Assembly: GCA_016712985.1 (NCBI GenBank)
Contig: JADJQA010000068.1
Span: 1 to 38,557, forward strand
Direction of reading: 5' to 3'
Origin: Sulfuritalea sp.
Lineage (GTDB): Bacteria; Pseudomonadota; Gammaproteobacteria; Burkholderiales; Rhodocyclaceae
Length of the DNA stretch: 38,557 nucleotides
Below are positions 1-9,967 of the stretch, in pieces. Below the pieces are notes generated by a model that searched no databases, had not been told where the DNA came from, and saw nothing but the letters and a program-made list of their open reading frames with translations. A program made the translations under genes and the position numbers. The first letter of the stretch is position 1; every line of letters begins with the position of its first letter.

Positions 1-1058
1 ATCGATGAAGCGCAGGCCATCAAGAACCCCGGGACCAAGCAGACGCGGCAGGTGAAGAAGCTCAAGGCCGGCGCGCGCATCGCGCTGACCGGCACACCGG
101 TTGAAAAAAACCGGCTGTCCGATCTGTGGTCGATCTTCGACTTCACGCACCCCGGCCTGCTGGGTTCGGACAAGGTCTTCGCCAAGTTCGCCAGGCGACT
201 GGCCGAGGCCGAACATTTCGGTCCGTTGCGCAGCCTGGTGCGACCCTACATCCTGCGCCGCCTGAAAACCGACAAGCGCGTGATCGCCGACCTGCCGGAC
301 AAGACCGAACTCAAGGCCTGGTGCCACCTGACTCCCGCCCAGGCGGCTCTGTATCAGCGCGCGGTAACAGAACTGGCCACCGCCCTGGAAGAGGCCGCGG
401 GCAATGCCGAAGGAATTCGCCGCAAGGGCCTGGTGCTGTCTTTCCTGATGCGCTCAAGCAGGTCTGCAACCATCCTCGCAATGGCTCGGCGATGGCGCCT
501 GAGTGCCGAGGACAGCGGAAAGTTCGCCCGCCTGCGCGAGCTCGGCGAGGTCATCGCCGCCAAGCAAGAGAAGGCCCTGGTGTTCACCCAGTTCCGCGAG
601 ACCACCGAACCGCTGGCCGCCTTTCTCGGTGGCATCTTCGGCGCGCGAGGCCTGGTGCTGCATGGCGGCACCCCGGTGGCCAGGCGTCGCGAAACGGTCA
701 GGCGGTTCAGGAAGACGAACTGACGCCATTCTTCGTGCTCTCGCTGAAGGCGGGCGGCGCCGGGCTCAACCTCACCGCCGCGTCCCACGTGATCCATTTC
801 GACCGCTGGTGGAATCCCGCCGTGGAAAACCAGGCCACCGACCGCGCCTTCCGCATCGGACAGAAGAAGAACGTGCTGGTGCACAAGTTCGTCTGCCGGG
901 GCACAATCGAGGACCGCATCGACCAGTTGATCGAATCGAAGCAGCAACTGGTCAAGGACGTGCTGGAAGGCAGCGCAGAGTTACTGCTGACCGAACTGAG
1001 CGACCGCAGGTTGCTCGATCTGGTCAAGCTTGACATCAACACTTCGCAAGAGATCTGA
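1..1058 (+). CDS. SNF2-family DEAD/DEAH-box helicase, C-terminal part (5' truncated, frameshifted)
   Basis: ATP-dependent DNA translocase of the SNF2/RapA-like superfamily 2 group. The gene enters from the left edge, so the N-terminal ATP-binding lobe is missing. The first codons read IDEAQ (motif II). LTGTPVEKNRLSDLWS (motif III region) follows near 90-130, then the helicase C lobe with VFTQFRE near 580 and the motif V/VI block near 740-875, which ends in ATDRAFRIGQ and carries the arginine finger. Frame 1 runs to a stop at 723 and the rest lies in frame 3 after loss of one base near 706 (TTCCAG became TTCAG). Three more single-base losses between about 450 and 515 cancel out and garble a CNHP-type motif. 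The stop lies 8 bases before the SWIM gene, a common partner of such helicases. Family certain; cellular role unknown. Confidence 0.88.
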
Positions 1059-1066
1059 GGAAAACC

Positions 1067-2120
1067 ATGAGCTACTACGGATGGAAGCCCTATGTCTCGG
1101 TCGCCGAGCGGCGCCGCAAGGCCGAAAAAGCCGCGGCCAAGGCGAAGAAGGCGGGCGCCGGCCACTCGCCGATCGAGCCCTCGCGCGGCGCCGTCGCCAG
1201 GACCTTCTGGGGCAAGGCCTGGTGCGACAACCTGGAAGCCTACAGCGACTACGCCAACCGATTGCCGCGTGGACGAACCTACGTGCGCAACGGTTCGGTG
1301 ATCGACCTGAAGATTGCCGAAGGGGAAGTTCAGGCGCTGGTGATGGGTTCCAGCCTCTACAGGTCGCGGTCAAGGTCGCAAGGGTTCCGGCGCAACAGTG
1401 GCAGGCGATTGGCGCCGATTGTTCGGGTTCGATCGATTCGCTGGTGGAACTGCTGCAAGGGAAGCTTTCCAGGGCCGTGATGGAGCGCATCTGCACGCCG
1501 CGCACCGGACTCTTTCCCGCCCCGAAGGAACGCGAATTCAGTTGCAGTTGCCCGGACTGGGCGTCGATGTGCAAGCACGTGGCCGCCGTGCTCTACGGCG
1601 TGGGCGCGCGAGACTCGACAGGCAACCCAGGTTGCTTTTCAGCCTGCGTCGGGTCGATGCGAAGGATCTCGTCAGTCAGGCCGGGGCCGGCTTGCCGAAA
1701 TCGAAGAAAGGCCCGGCGGCGGCCAGGTGCTCGACACGTCGCTGCTGGGAGATGTGTTCGGCATCGAGATGGACGAAACCGCCGTACCGACGCAGGACGC
1801 CGGCCCCCGGAAGAAAACCGGTGGCAGCTTAAAGCAACTGCGCAGAAGACGGCCAAAGCAGCAACCGGGATCACCTATCGGGACGAGCAAGAAGCCTACG
1901 AGGATTCGCAAGGCGGCAACCGTCAAGACACCCGTGGCGGCGAAGCCTCGCGGGCAGCAAGTCCGCCAGCAAGTCCGCTGCGGTTGCACCGGTGGCGACC
2001 CTTGTGGGCGCAGTACCCGCTTCGAAACGTAAAGCGAACTCCGGCAAGTCGTCGCCCGGAGGGGCCAAGGCGGCGGTTGGCGCCTCGGTCAGGAAGAAGG
2101 AGGCGCCTCGCGTCTCTTGA
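1067..2120 (+). CDS. SWIM zinc-finger family protein with basic Ala/Lys/Arg-rich tail (frameshifted)
   Basis: Starts MSYYGWKPYVSVAERRRKAE, 8 bases after the helicase stop, with GAGG upstream. The N-terminal half includes ARTFWGKAWCDNLEAYSDYA, typical of bacterial SWIM proteins. The SWIM zinc ligands C-x-C...C-x-H are visible as CSCPDWASMCKH near 1540-1580. SWIM domains are thought to bind DNA or protein. After about 1840 the product becomes low-complexity and basic (KKPTRIRK, KTPVAAKPRGQQ), like histone-H1-type tails, ending SVRKKEAPRVS. All three plus frames are needed, with shifts near 1360, 1610, 1720 and 2030, so the exact protein is uncertain. Pairing with the SNF2 helicase suggests they act together, but no function is proven. 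Confidence 0.8.
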
Positions 2121-2201
2121 TTGCTGGACTTCGATGTTAGTTGCGCAATTTTCCCGCAGCGTCCGAGTCCCCAGTGGGACCAGCCGTCGCCAGTCCATCA
2201 G
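2121..2201. other. Convergent intergenic gap between SWIM gene and diguanylate cyclase
   Basis: Eighty-one bases between two converging genes. A small 8-base palindrome TTGCGCAA is followed by TTTT, and a 5-bp stem GTCCC/GGGAC lies further right. Neither is a convincing terminator. Confidence 0.3.
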
Positions 2202-3059
2202 TCAAAACTCCTGTTGCAGGACACGATCGCGACCACCGCGCTTGACCTCATACATCAATGTATCCGCTTGTTTGATCAGCAGATCAAAATCCTGCGGGGC
2301 GACGTTATGGCTGGCAACGCCAATGCTGAAGGTTACCGGCCAGCCACTCTCTCGCATTGCCGCGAGCAGGCGCCTGCGCAGTTTTTCAACATAGCCGGAG
2401 GCTGCCTTGGCATTCATGTTCGGTAGAAGGAGGGCAAACTCGTCACCACCCAGGCGACCAGGAATATCGCTGGCACGGACCTGCTCGCGAACAATTCTGG
2501 CAACGGCAGTTAACAACGCGTCGCCCGTGTCGTGCCCCAGCGTGTCATTGACTTCCTTGAACCGGTCGAGATCGATGAACACTGCAGTGAATGATGCGCC
2601 CTGCCGTTGTGCCTGGCTGAAAATGCCTGTTGCCCCCGCTCATAAAACTCCAGGCGATTGGGCAGTTGCGTCAGGGCGTCCTCGCGTGCCAGACGTGATT
2701 CCCGCATCAGGACCACGACGCATGTCGCCTATCAGCCATGCGCCAGAAACAAAGATGGCAACACGCATGAGTGTGTTAAAGATCAGAGGCAGTACGTTCG
2801 CCTGATCGCCAGCCAGCCAATGAGCGGTCGGCGATGAACCACTCGACAACAGCCAGCACCGCCACCGCATACCCAAACTGCTTCCCGTTGAACCAACTGA
2901 CGACCAGCACCGGCAGGATGAAGAAAACGTGGAACTCGTGCCAGGCCGGTCAGGGTGTGGAGATAGCCCACCAGCAGCGTGATCAGAACGCACAAGACCA
3001 GAGTGCCCGATCGAATCAGGAATCCGGGCTGCCACAGCAACAAGGCTTTTCAGATTCAT
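2202..3059 (-). CDS. Membrane-anchored GGDEF diguanylate cyclase (frameshifted)
   Basis: Makes cyclic di-GMP from two GTP. The start MNLKSL lies in an ATGA overlap with the antiporter remnant upstream. The N-terminus holds hydrophobic segments such as TLVLCVLITLLVGYL and TLMRVAIFVSGAWLI, so it is a membrane sensor without a recognised ligand domain. The catalytic domain begins EDALTQLPNRLEFY and contains FIDLDRFKEVNDTLGHDTGD. The active-site GGDEF is intact, and an RxxD inhibitory site (RASD) lies five residues before it, so product feedback is expected. The domain ends at GVASHNV and ADTLMYEVKRGGRD. Frameshifts occur near 3040, 2940, 2830, 2710 and 2610; the last 126 codons are clean. Confidence 0.85.
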
Positions 3060-3648
3060 GGCAACGTCACTCCCTGCCGATATTCGCGTTCGGCGATCAG
3101 CTTGCCCATTCAGGGGACTGCCCGGCGTCTCGGCGAGCATGCCGGCGGCGAGCGTCATCGTCGCCGTGCCAGTGGCGGCAACAGCAGCAGCACGGCGGTC
3201 TCGCGCCAGCCGCGCGCCGAAATGTGCTCTTCCGGCCAGGTAGCCGGGGTGCAGCTCGGAACCAGGCCCGCCGGGAGAATCGGCAGGAAGTAGGCGGCGT
3301 TCAAAAGGCTGGAGGTCCACAGCACCCAGATCGTCCAGTCCATGCCGGCGGCTGCCGCGCCATCGGAGAGCCAAGCCTTGCTGATCGCTCCGGCCGTGAG
3401 CGGGGCACCCATCATCCCCAGGGCACCGATGGAAAACGCCAGCGTGGTGAGGGGCATGCGCCGCCCCGCGCCATCCATCTCGCTGACCTCCCTGGATGCC
3501 CAGGGTCTCCGCGTAATTGCCGGCGCAGAAGAACAGCGTGCTCTTCATGATGCCCTGGTGCACCAGATGGACGAGACCGCCGATGGTGCCGACCGGGCCC
3601 GAACAACGCAATCCCAAGCGTGATGTAGGACACCTGACTGACGGTAGC
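3056..3648 (-). pseudogene. Proton-conducting antiporter subunit (NuoM/MrpD family), 3' remnant
   Basis: C-terminal part of a Proton_antipo_M family membrane protein. Readable blocks in order are VSQVSYITLGIALFGP, TIGGLVHLVHQGIMKSTLFF, RRMPLTTLAFSIGALGMMG, APLTAGAISKAWLSDG and WTIWVLWTSSLLNAAYFLP. The end SPLxWAKLIAEREYRQGVTLP is restored by correcting one base, with TGA overlapping the GGDEF start as ATGA. The N-terminal two thirds, including the first half of the antiporter domain, are absent. At about 3641-3648 the sequence switches directly into a LapA-like coding start. It differs from MrpA and MrpD in the operon at 14-19 kb, so it is a separate paralogue rather than a displaced piece. 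Either a real deletion or an assembly join. Confidence 0.75.
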
Positions 3649-3773
3649 ACCAGCGCCAGCGAGCCTTCGAAGCTCCATAAGCCGACGGCGACGGTTACCG
3701 GTGCGATGTTCTGCATGGCGAACAGCGCCGCGACGATGGCGCAAACGATGCCGACGATCAGTCCGAGTTGCAT
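3641..3773 (-). pseudogene. LapA-domain (DUF1049) protein, N-terminal fragment only
   Basis: Begins with ATG at 3773, 18 bases after the tamB stop. About 44 residues are readable: MQLGLIVGIVCAIVAALFAM followed by QNIAPVTVAVGLWSFEGSLA. This is the first hydrophobic helix and conserved QN...V..W motif of LapA/YciS-like inner-membrane proteins, which usually have about 90-110 residues and a second helix. The second helix is missing because the frame runs straight into the middle of an antiporter gene. As it stands the product would be a non-functional chimera. Confidence 0.65.
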
Positions 3774-3790
3774 GGTGTTGTCTTCCGTTT

Positions 3791-6700
3791 CTAGTCGAAG
3801 CGGAAGTTGTAGAACACGTCCACTGCATTATCCCCCCCCGTGCGGGTGACGATAGAGATGCGCGGCGATAGCGCATAGGTGAATATCAGCACGCCGGTCG
3901 CGGCCGTCAGGCCCTGCTCGTAACCGAGCCAGGCGCGGTCGGAAAGCCGCTTGCCGACGGTGAGAATCTGGCTGGTCAGCGTGTCGCCGTCCGGTGCCTG
4001 GCGCAGCGAAAACTCGTCGATGCCGAGCGTCTGGGAGATCTGCCCGATCGGGCCCCCGCCCGGCCCGCCGAGAATCGCGCCGGCGGCGGCGGCCAGCAAC
4101 GCGCTGTCGGTGCCGCCGGCATCCGGCGCACGACCGAGCACGATCCACGAAAGCTTTTCCGCATCGGGCACGGGAGGGATCGACACCAGCCGCACCACCG
4201 GGCGCTGCGCCGTGCCGGTGACGGCGACACCGGCCTCGACCGGCAGACCCTTGCGCAGTGCCAGCACATTGAGGCCGGGATCGTCGAGCGGCCCCTGGAA
4301 ATTGACAATGCCGCGCTCGACGGTGAGGCGCTGGCCGTAGGCATCGAAGCTCGCGTCCCGTGTCGCGATGCTGCCGTTGGCCGATAGCGGACTATCACCG
4401 TCGCCGCGCACACGCACGTCGCCCGCCAGCCGCGCCGCAAGGCCCGCCGCACGCAGGTGGAAGCGCGTGCCGAGATCGAGGGCAATGTCGGTCTCGACGC
4501 GCAACGCGCGCACCTTCCTGGGTTCGCGGCCGCGCACGACGATGTCTTCGGAGAGCTGCGGCCGGCCCTTTCGCCACCTCGGCGATGAAACCGGCGTCGG
4601 CCGTTAGCTGCGCGCCGAGCCGCAGCCGCGCATCGGCATGCTCCAGCCGCGCTGTGCCCGAGGCCACCAGCCAGCGGTCGGGGGCGCTGCGACAGCGGCA
4701 GGCGGGTCAGCGTCGCGTCGAAACGCGCTTGGCGCCGCTCGATGTCGAATTCGCCGGTGATGCTGGCGCTCCCCGGACCCAGCGCAGTAGAACCCGGCGA
4801 TGCGCGCAGCGCGCTGAGGCGGATCGTGCGGCGCGACGAAGTCGAGTTGTTCCAGTACCGCGCGTTCGTCCTCGAAACGCAGCGCCAGCACCCCGTCGCG
4901 CAGATGGACGTTGGTCGAGCAGACCAGCAGCCAGGCCGCTGGCGCGCACGCCTGGCCGGCTAGGCGCGGTGCGGCGAAGGTGCCGCCGAGCGTGGCGTCG
5001 AACTCAGCGCGCCGGCGCTGACGAGATTGCCGCCATCGCCGGTCCGGGCCGGAGAGATCGGGGAACGCGCCCCGTCAGCCGCCCGGACAGCGCTGCCCGG
5101 CTCGCCGAAAGTTCGCCTGAGGCGGTCAGCACCGCCGGCAGTTCGCCGTCCAGCCGCAGATCTTCGATGCGCCCGCGCCAGCCGGTATCGCGCCAGTGCT
5201 GGGCTTCGACCAGGGTGCCGGCGGCGGCGAAGCGATAGACGCCGTTCGCCCGGCAGGCCGGCGGTGGCGGCGATACGGATGGCGCGCCCGTGCCATCGAC
5301 GGAAAGTTCGAGACGCGGGAGCGTCGCGCCGGCGCGCAGGCCCTCGGCGACGAACGACATCGACAAGGTCGCCTTTTGCAGCCGCCCCGTGCCTTCCAGC
5401 CGTTCGGCCCAGATCGCCAGGGCAGGGCAAGCCGCCGGGCGCGCGCCGCGAACGCCAGCTCCGGCCGGCTCGGAAGCCACCCAGATCGACGCTCAGGTCG
5501 AGCGCGCCGGCAATGTTCGGCAACAAGGCGCGGTGGCGCGCCAGGTCGGGCGCCGCGAGCGTCAGGCTCAAGGTCTCCTCTGGACCGCCCCAGCCGCCGC
5601 GTACCGCGAGCTTGCTGTCGCCGAGCGCGAGGTCGAGCGTGCCGCGCAGCCAGGCCTTGCCGTTGGCGGCGACAAGGTCGTCGACGCGGTCGATCGCAGA
5701 AAAAGCCAGATCGCCCGCGCCGCCGAGGGTCTCGCTGGCGAGCCGGCTCGGTTCGAAACGGAAACGCAGCGTGCCGGCCAGTTGCGGCCGCAATTTGCCT
5801 TCGGCCAAGAAATCGGCACTGAGATCGCCTCGCGGCAGGCGGGTGACGAAGGCGGCCGGATCGACATGGCGCAGGCCACCCGCGAAGCGCCAGGCGTGCG
5901 GCGCCGCCAGCGACAGCGCCGTTGCCGGAAATCTCCGCCTTGCCCTGTGCCAGCAGCAGGCGGAACACTCAGGTCTCGCCGTGCCGTTCGATCCTGGCCT
6001 CATGCGCCGCGCACCCTCGGCGAGCGAGGCTGGCGCGCTGTGACTCGCCATCCGCGGTAAAGGCGATGCGGCCATCGAGGCGGGCCGCAAAGCGCGCTGT
6101 GCCACACAGCGGGGTCGAGCCTGCGCACGGTGATATCGGCGGTGCCATATGGCAGCACCTCTCCTCCTCAGGCCAGACGGGATCGACGGTACCCGTCGCC
6201 GTCCGCCAGCGCCGACTTTCAGCGCAAGATTGCTTAATTTGATTCGGCGCGGCGCGGCGTTCCAGTCCAGCAACAGGTGGGCGGCAAGGTGCGTCAGCGG
6301 CAGGCCGTCGCGGTCGAGCGGCGCGGCGGCGGCGTTGTCGACGCGCAACTGCCCCGCCAGGGCGCCGCTGGTATCGGGCGCAAGATCGGCGTCTAGCGCC
6401 AGCCGGGCGCGCGGCGCGGTCGGCGCGAAGGCGCGCGGATCGAGCCCGCGCGCGGTCAGGCGCAGGGCGACGAGCGGCTGCGACGCGAAGGGCGCGAGGC
6501 GCCCCTGTCCGGCCAGCGAGAAATCCGCGCCGCGCCCGTCGAAGGCGACGACTGCATCCGGTGAGCGTGCCGTCGACCCGTGCGGCGACATCAAGCGCCG
6601 GTTCGCTTGCCGTCGCCAGACTCCTTCCGCCGTCAGCGCGAACGGCGCTACGCCCGCCAAAGTCCTTGCGCCGTCACTCGGCCCGGCGGCGCTCTGACGA

Positions 6701-7210
6701 CGGGGCTGCGAGCCGGTGCATCGCGCCGTAACTCTCGAATGTCGCCTCGATCCCCTCGGCCAGCGGCGCGGCTCGCCTTGCATCACCACTGCGCCGATCT
6801 CCAGCGCCGCCACGCGCCCGGCGAAAGGCGCAATCGGCGGGCACGCTCGCTCGCCTTGCTGCGCGGGCTAATTCAAATCGTTCGATGCGCACCCGTGGAT
6901 GTCGATCCGGCCATGCAGAAGCGCGAAAAATCCCAGTCGATGGCGACATTCTGGTAGCACGTAGCGGTCGCGCCGACGGCGATCTGCGCCCGGTCGAGCG
7001 CCAGCGGCCCGACCGGACGGCCGCGCGCGCCGGCGATGCGCACGGCGTCGTCACTAGCCCAGGCGGCGAGCGCCGCTGCGCGTTCCAGCCCGGACTGCGT
7101 CAGCAGCAGCCAGCCGGTGGTAGCGAAAAAGGCCAGTGCGACGGTGTCGGGATCGGCGGCAGCGCGCGCCGCGGGGTGCGCAGCAGGCCATGCAGAGCCT
7201 GCGCTGTCAT
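3791..7210 (-). CDS. tamB: Translocation and assembly module subunit TamB (multiply frameshifted)
   Basis: Large periplasm-spanning inner-membrane protein that works with TamA to insert or supply outer-membrane components. The start MTAQALHGLLRTPRRAL lies 2 bases after the lpxR stop. A membrane helix follows (ALAFFATTGWLLLTQSG). The long middle is the repetitive beta-rich region with many LxLxG stretches. The C-terminal TamB domain is clear: KLSWIVLGRAPDAGGTDSAL, LLAAAAGAILGGPGGG, LGIDEFSLRQAPDGDTLTSQ, then VGKRLSDRAWLGYEQGL and the terminal NAVDVFYNFRFD ending in phenylalanine-aspartate. About 1,140 codons, slightly short for the family. At least ten frame changes are needed; only the last 248 codons read cleanly. 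Confidence 0.9.
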
Positions 7211-7212
7211 GG

Positions 7213-8191
7213 CTAGAACTCCATGCCCAGATTGAGCGAGACGAAACGCTGCGTCCCGCCGCCACCCGATGCGCTGCGGAACTCCGCACTGCGCGCCACG
7301 CGCGTCCATGAGAAGCGCAGCTTATCGACGCGCAGGCTGAACCCGACCGAGCGGTCGCGCACGTGCGGGCGGCGTTCAACCGACGGACCGTCGCGGAACA
7401 CCGGACCGTCGAGAAAGATGTTGTGGGCGACATAGCGATGATCGTCGGCGACGAAAACCGACCATGCCACACCCGAAAAATCGCGCGCTCCGACGGCGCG
7501 GTTGCCGTGCAACATGGCGCCGCCCGCTCGATGGTGTCGGACCGAAGCCGGTCGGCGCCGGCCCAGGCGCAACATGAGGCCAGCGCGGGCAAGGTCAGCA
7601 CCGTGCCGGGGCTGCCGCCGCCGTTGACGAAACCAGATCGCCGTTGTCGTTGCCGAAACGCCGCTTCTGCACATAAGTCAGAACGAAGGCCGGCTCGTTG
7701 GGTATCTGGTGCTCCCAGCCGCGCGGCGTGTCCGTGCCGATCAGGCGATACCAGGCCTTCTGCACCGGCTCGCCCAGCGCGGCGGGCCGACCATGCCGAA
7801 CGTCGAGTTCCACCGTGTCGAGGCGGTTGCCGCGACACTCTGCGCCACGCCGCCGAGGTAAAGCCAGGCGGCCCACGGCCGGTCGTAAGGCTGAGCGGTG
7901 GCAACCGTGATGTCTTGCGGCGTGTACAGGTTTTGGCCGATGAACAGGCCGACATGAATATCTGCCCCGCCATCCGGGTCGAGTGTGCGCAACACCTCGG
8001 CGGTAGCAGGTCGAACAGACGCCGACCCCAGCGATGCCATTGGTGTAATAGCGGTCGCTGCTCGCCAGCATGTCATTCTCGATGAATAACTGCACCTCGC
8101 TGTCGTCCGGCGGGGCAAAGCGCGGCGGGGTGTCCGCCCAGGCGGGAAACCCAAACACAGCCAGCAGAACAATCGCGATTCGGGCGAACAT
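7213..8191 (-). CDS. LpxR-family (DUF2219) outer-membrane lipid A 3'-O-deacylase-like protein (frameshifted)
   Basis: Outer-membrane barrel of the family that removes the 3'-acyloxyacyl group of lipid A. A signal peptide is evident (MFARIAIVLLAVFGFPAWA), then FIENDML (the Asn-Asp pair) and SDRYYTNGI (the Thr). Other family blocks are HVGLFIGQNLYTPQDIT, YDRPWAAWLYLGG, LDTVELD, GPAALGEPVQKAWYRLIG and GWEHQIPNEPAFVLTY. It ends in a strand terminating in F (VSLNLGMEF). In Salmonella LpxR the active site is N9, D10, T34 and H122; here the His position appears to be Tyr (AWYRLIG). Its ATG overlaps the tamA stop by one base (TGATG), and tamB begins 2 bases after its stop, so it is the middle gene of a tam operon. 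About 326 codons with four or more frame changes. Confidence 0.82.
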
Positions 8192-9967
8192 CAAAAAGCC
8201 ACCATCAGGGAGAAATGCAATTGCCATTGCGCGGCGCGCCCGCCGCGCGCCAGGCCGCGAGCCAGATCGAGCGCGACGAGCGGGCCGGCCAGACTTTTCC
8301 AGCGTACGCCAGCGCCGACGCCGACAGCCGCATCGAGCGCGCGCCACTCATCCGCCGCATCACCGGCGTCGACAAAAGCGGCGATGCCCCACGGTCCCGC
8401 CGTGTTGTCTCTGTCACGCAACCAGTGGGTGTATTCGGCGCCGGCGGCGGCAAATACCCGGCCACCGACCACTGCGTCGCCCTCGCGCACGCCGAGGCTC
8501 TGGTAGGCATGGCCGCGCACCGACTGGGCGCCGCCGGCGCGGAAAGGAACTCCTGCGGGATGCCGAAGCGGGAACCGGCCAAGGTATGCCCCAGTGTGCC
8601 GCGCAAGCTGAAGACGTCGCGCGGCCCGAGCCAGCAATCGGCCACCACTGTTGCGCGCGCAGGTGGAGGCGCAGGAAGTCTTGGTCCGAGAGCAGCCGGC
8701 GCGAGGCGCCACCGATGCGCAGCTCGACGACATTGCCATGCCGCGGGTCGAGCAGGTCGTCGGTGGCGCGGCGAATCCAGTGCCAGTCAAGCGCCAGGGC
8801 GCGATCGATCGTGGACATCACACCGTCCGGACGTCGTTCCTCGCGCTGCCACTCGAGACCGAGCCGCGTTTCGATACGTCCTTCCGTGCGGCTGCGCGTC
8901 GCGCCAAGCACTTGGCGCGTTGTCGCCAGGCCCTCGATGTCGGTGGCCTCGATCCGGCCGCCGAACCCCAGCCGATAGCCACGCGTATCGGGCAACAGGT
9001 CGAGACTGGCGAACAGGGACTGGCGCTTCTGTTCCAGGCGCAGGCCGGTTCCGAAGTCCCAGGCCCGGCCGAGAAAGTCGTGGTGGCGAAAGTTAACCTC
9101 GCCACGCGCGCCGGTGTTGGTGCTGACGCCGACGCCCAGCCCGATGCGTTTGGCGGGAGCTTCGGCGAGCGTCACATGTATCGGCACCACCACCGGCACA
9201 TGCGCGTCGTCCTCGGCCGAGGTGCGTTCGGGCACGGCTTCGACCGCCACCGAATGAAACCACGGCGTGTTCTGCAGGCGCGACTGGAAATCGAGCAGGG
9301 CAGCGCGTCGATAGGGCTCACCCGGCGCAAACGGCGCGAGTTCCGCCACCCGCGCCCGGTCGTAGCGCTTCAGGCCATCGACGGTCAGCGGACCGAAGCG
9401 TGTGGCCGGGCCCGAGTCGAGCGTCAGTTCGAGATGCGCCGCCGCGCTTCCGGATCGATCTCGGCGCGGCTGGCGACGAGGCGCGCCGCAGCGTAATCGG
9501 TTTCGCCGCCGCCGCGAGCAGCGCCTGCTTCGCCGCCTCCCCAGTCCGCCGAGCGGAAGGCCGCGCCGGGGGCAGCGACCGGGCCGTGCGCAGGCGGCGC
9601 GCCGTTCGTCCAGGGCAGCGTCCGCCCCGGCAAGATGGCCGCGAAAGCCGATCTCGACCGTCGCTACGGTCGTGCGCACCCCCGGCGCGACGACGATGCG
9701 CAAACCGTCCGTCGCTTGCGGGTACAGGTCGATATGCGGGGAGAAGTAAGCTTCTGTTGCCAACAGATCGGCGATCTCGCGGCGCGCGCGGCGTACCAGG
9801 GCGGCGCGTTCAGTGACATCGACGGGCGTCGCCGGCAGGTCGAGATGCCGGCGCAGAAAGACATCCAGCGGCGCGGGCGCGTCCAGTTCGACACCGGTTC
9901 CGGCCTCGCAGGACAGCGCAGCCAGCGCCAGACACGCGCCGACGAGACGCATCGAAGTGCTGCTCAT
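8191..9967 (-). CDS. tamA: Translocation and assembly module subunit TamA, Omp85/BamA family (frameshifted)
   Basis: Outer-membrane barrel with periplasmic POTRA domains and partner of TamB. The start MSSTSMRLVGACLALAALS lies in an ATGA overlap with the DUF502 gene; an alternative ATG at 9952 also gives a signal peptide. POTRA region: LDVFLRRHLDLPATPVDV, then GPLTVDGLKRYDRARVAELA. The barrel starts around KRIGLGVGVSTNTGARGEV and RHHDFLGRAWDFGTGLRLEQ and continues through SVRGHAYQSLGV and PWGIAAFVDAGDA, the conserved late-barrel VRGY-like and F-VD-G motifs. The C-terminal strand ends QWQLHFSLMVAF with terminal Phe. About 590 codons, the normal TamA length. Frame changes lie near 9640, 9440, 8640 and 8580. 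Confidence 0.9.

Noticed and set aside
2121..2201. Terminator between the SWIM gene and the diguanylate cyclase
   Set aside because: Only an 8-base palindrome with four Ts and a 5-bp stem without Ts; too weak to call.
3056..3648. The antiporter remnant as the missing end of mrpD at 18.5 kb
   Set aside because: Its sequence belongs to a different NuoM/MrpD-like branch, and it overlaps the GGDEF gene as a natural 3' end, whereas mrpD keeps its own last codons.
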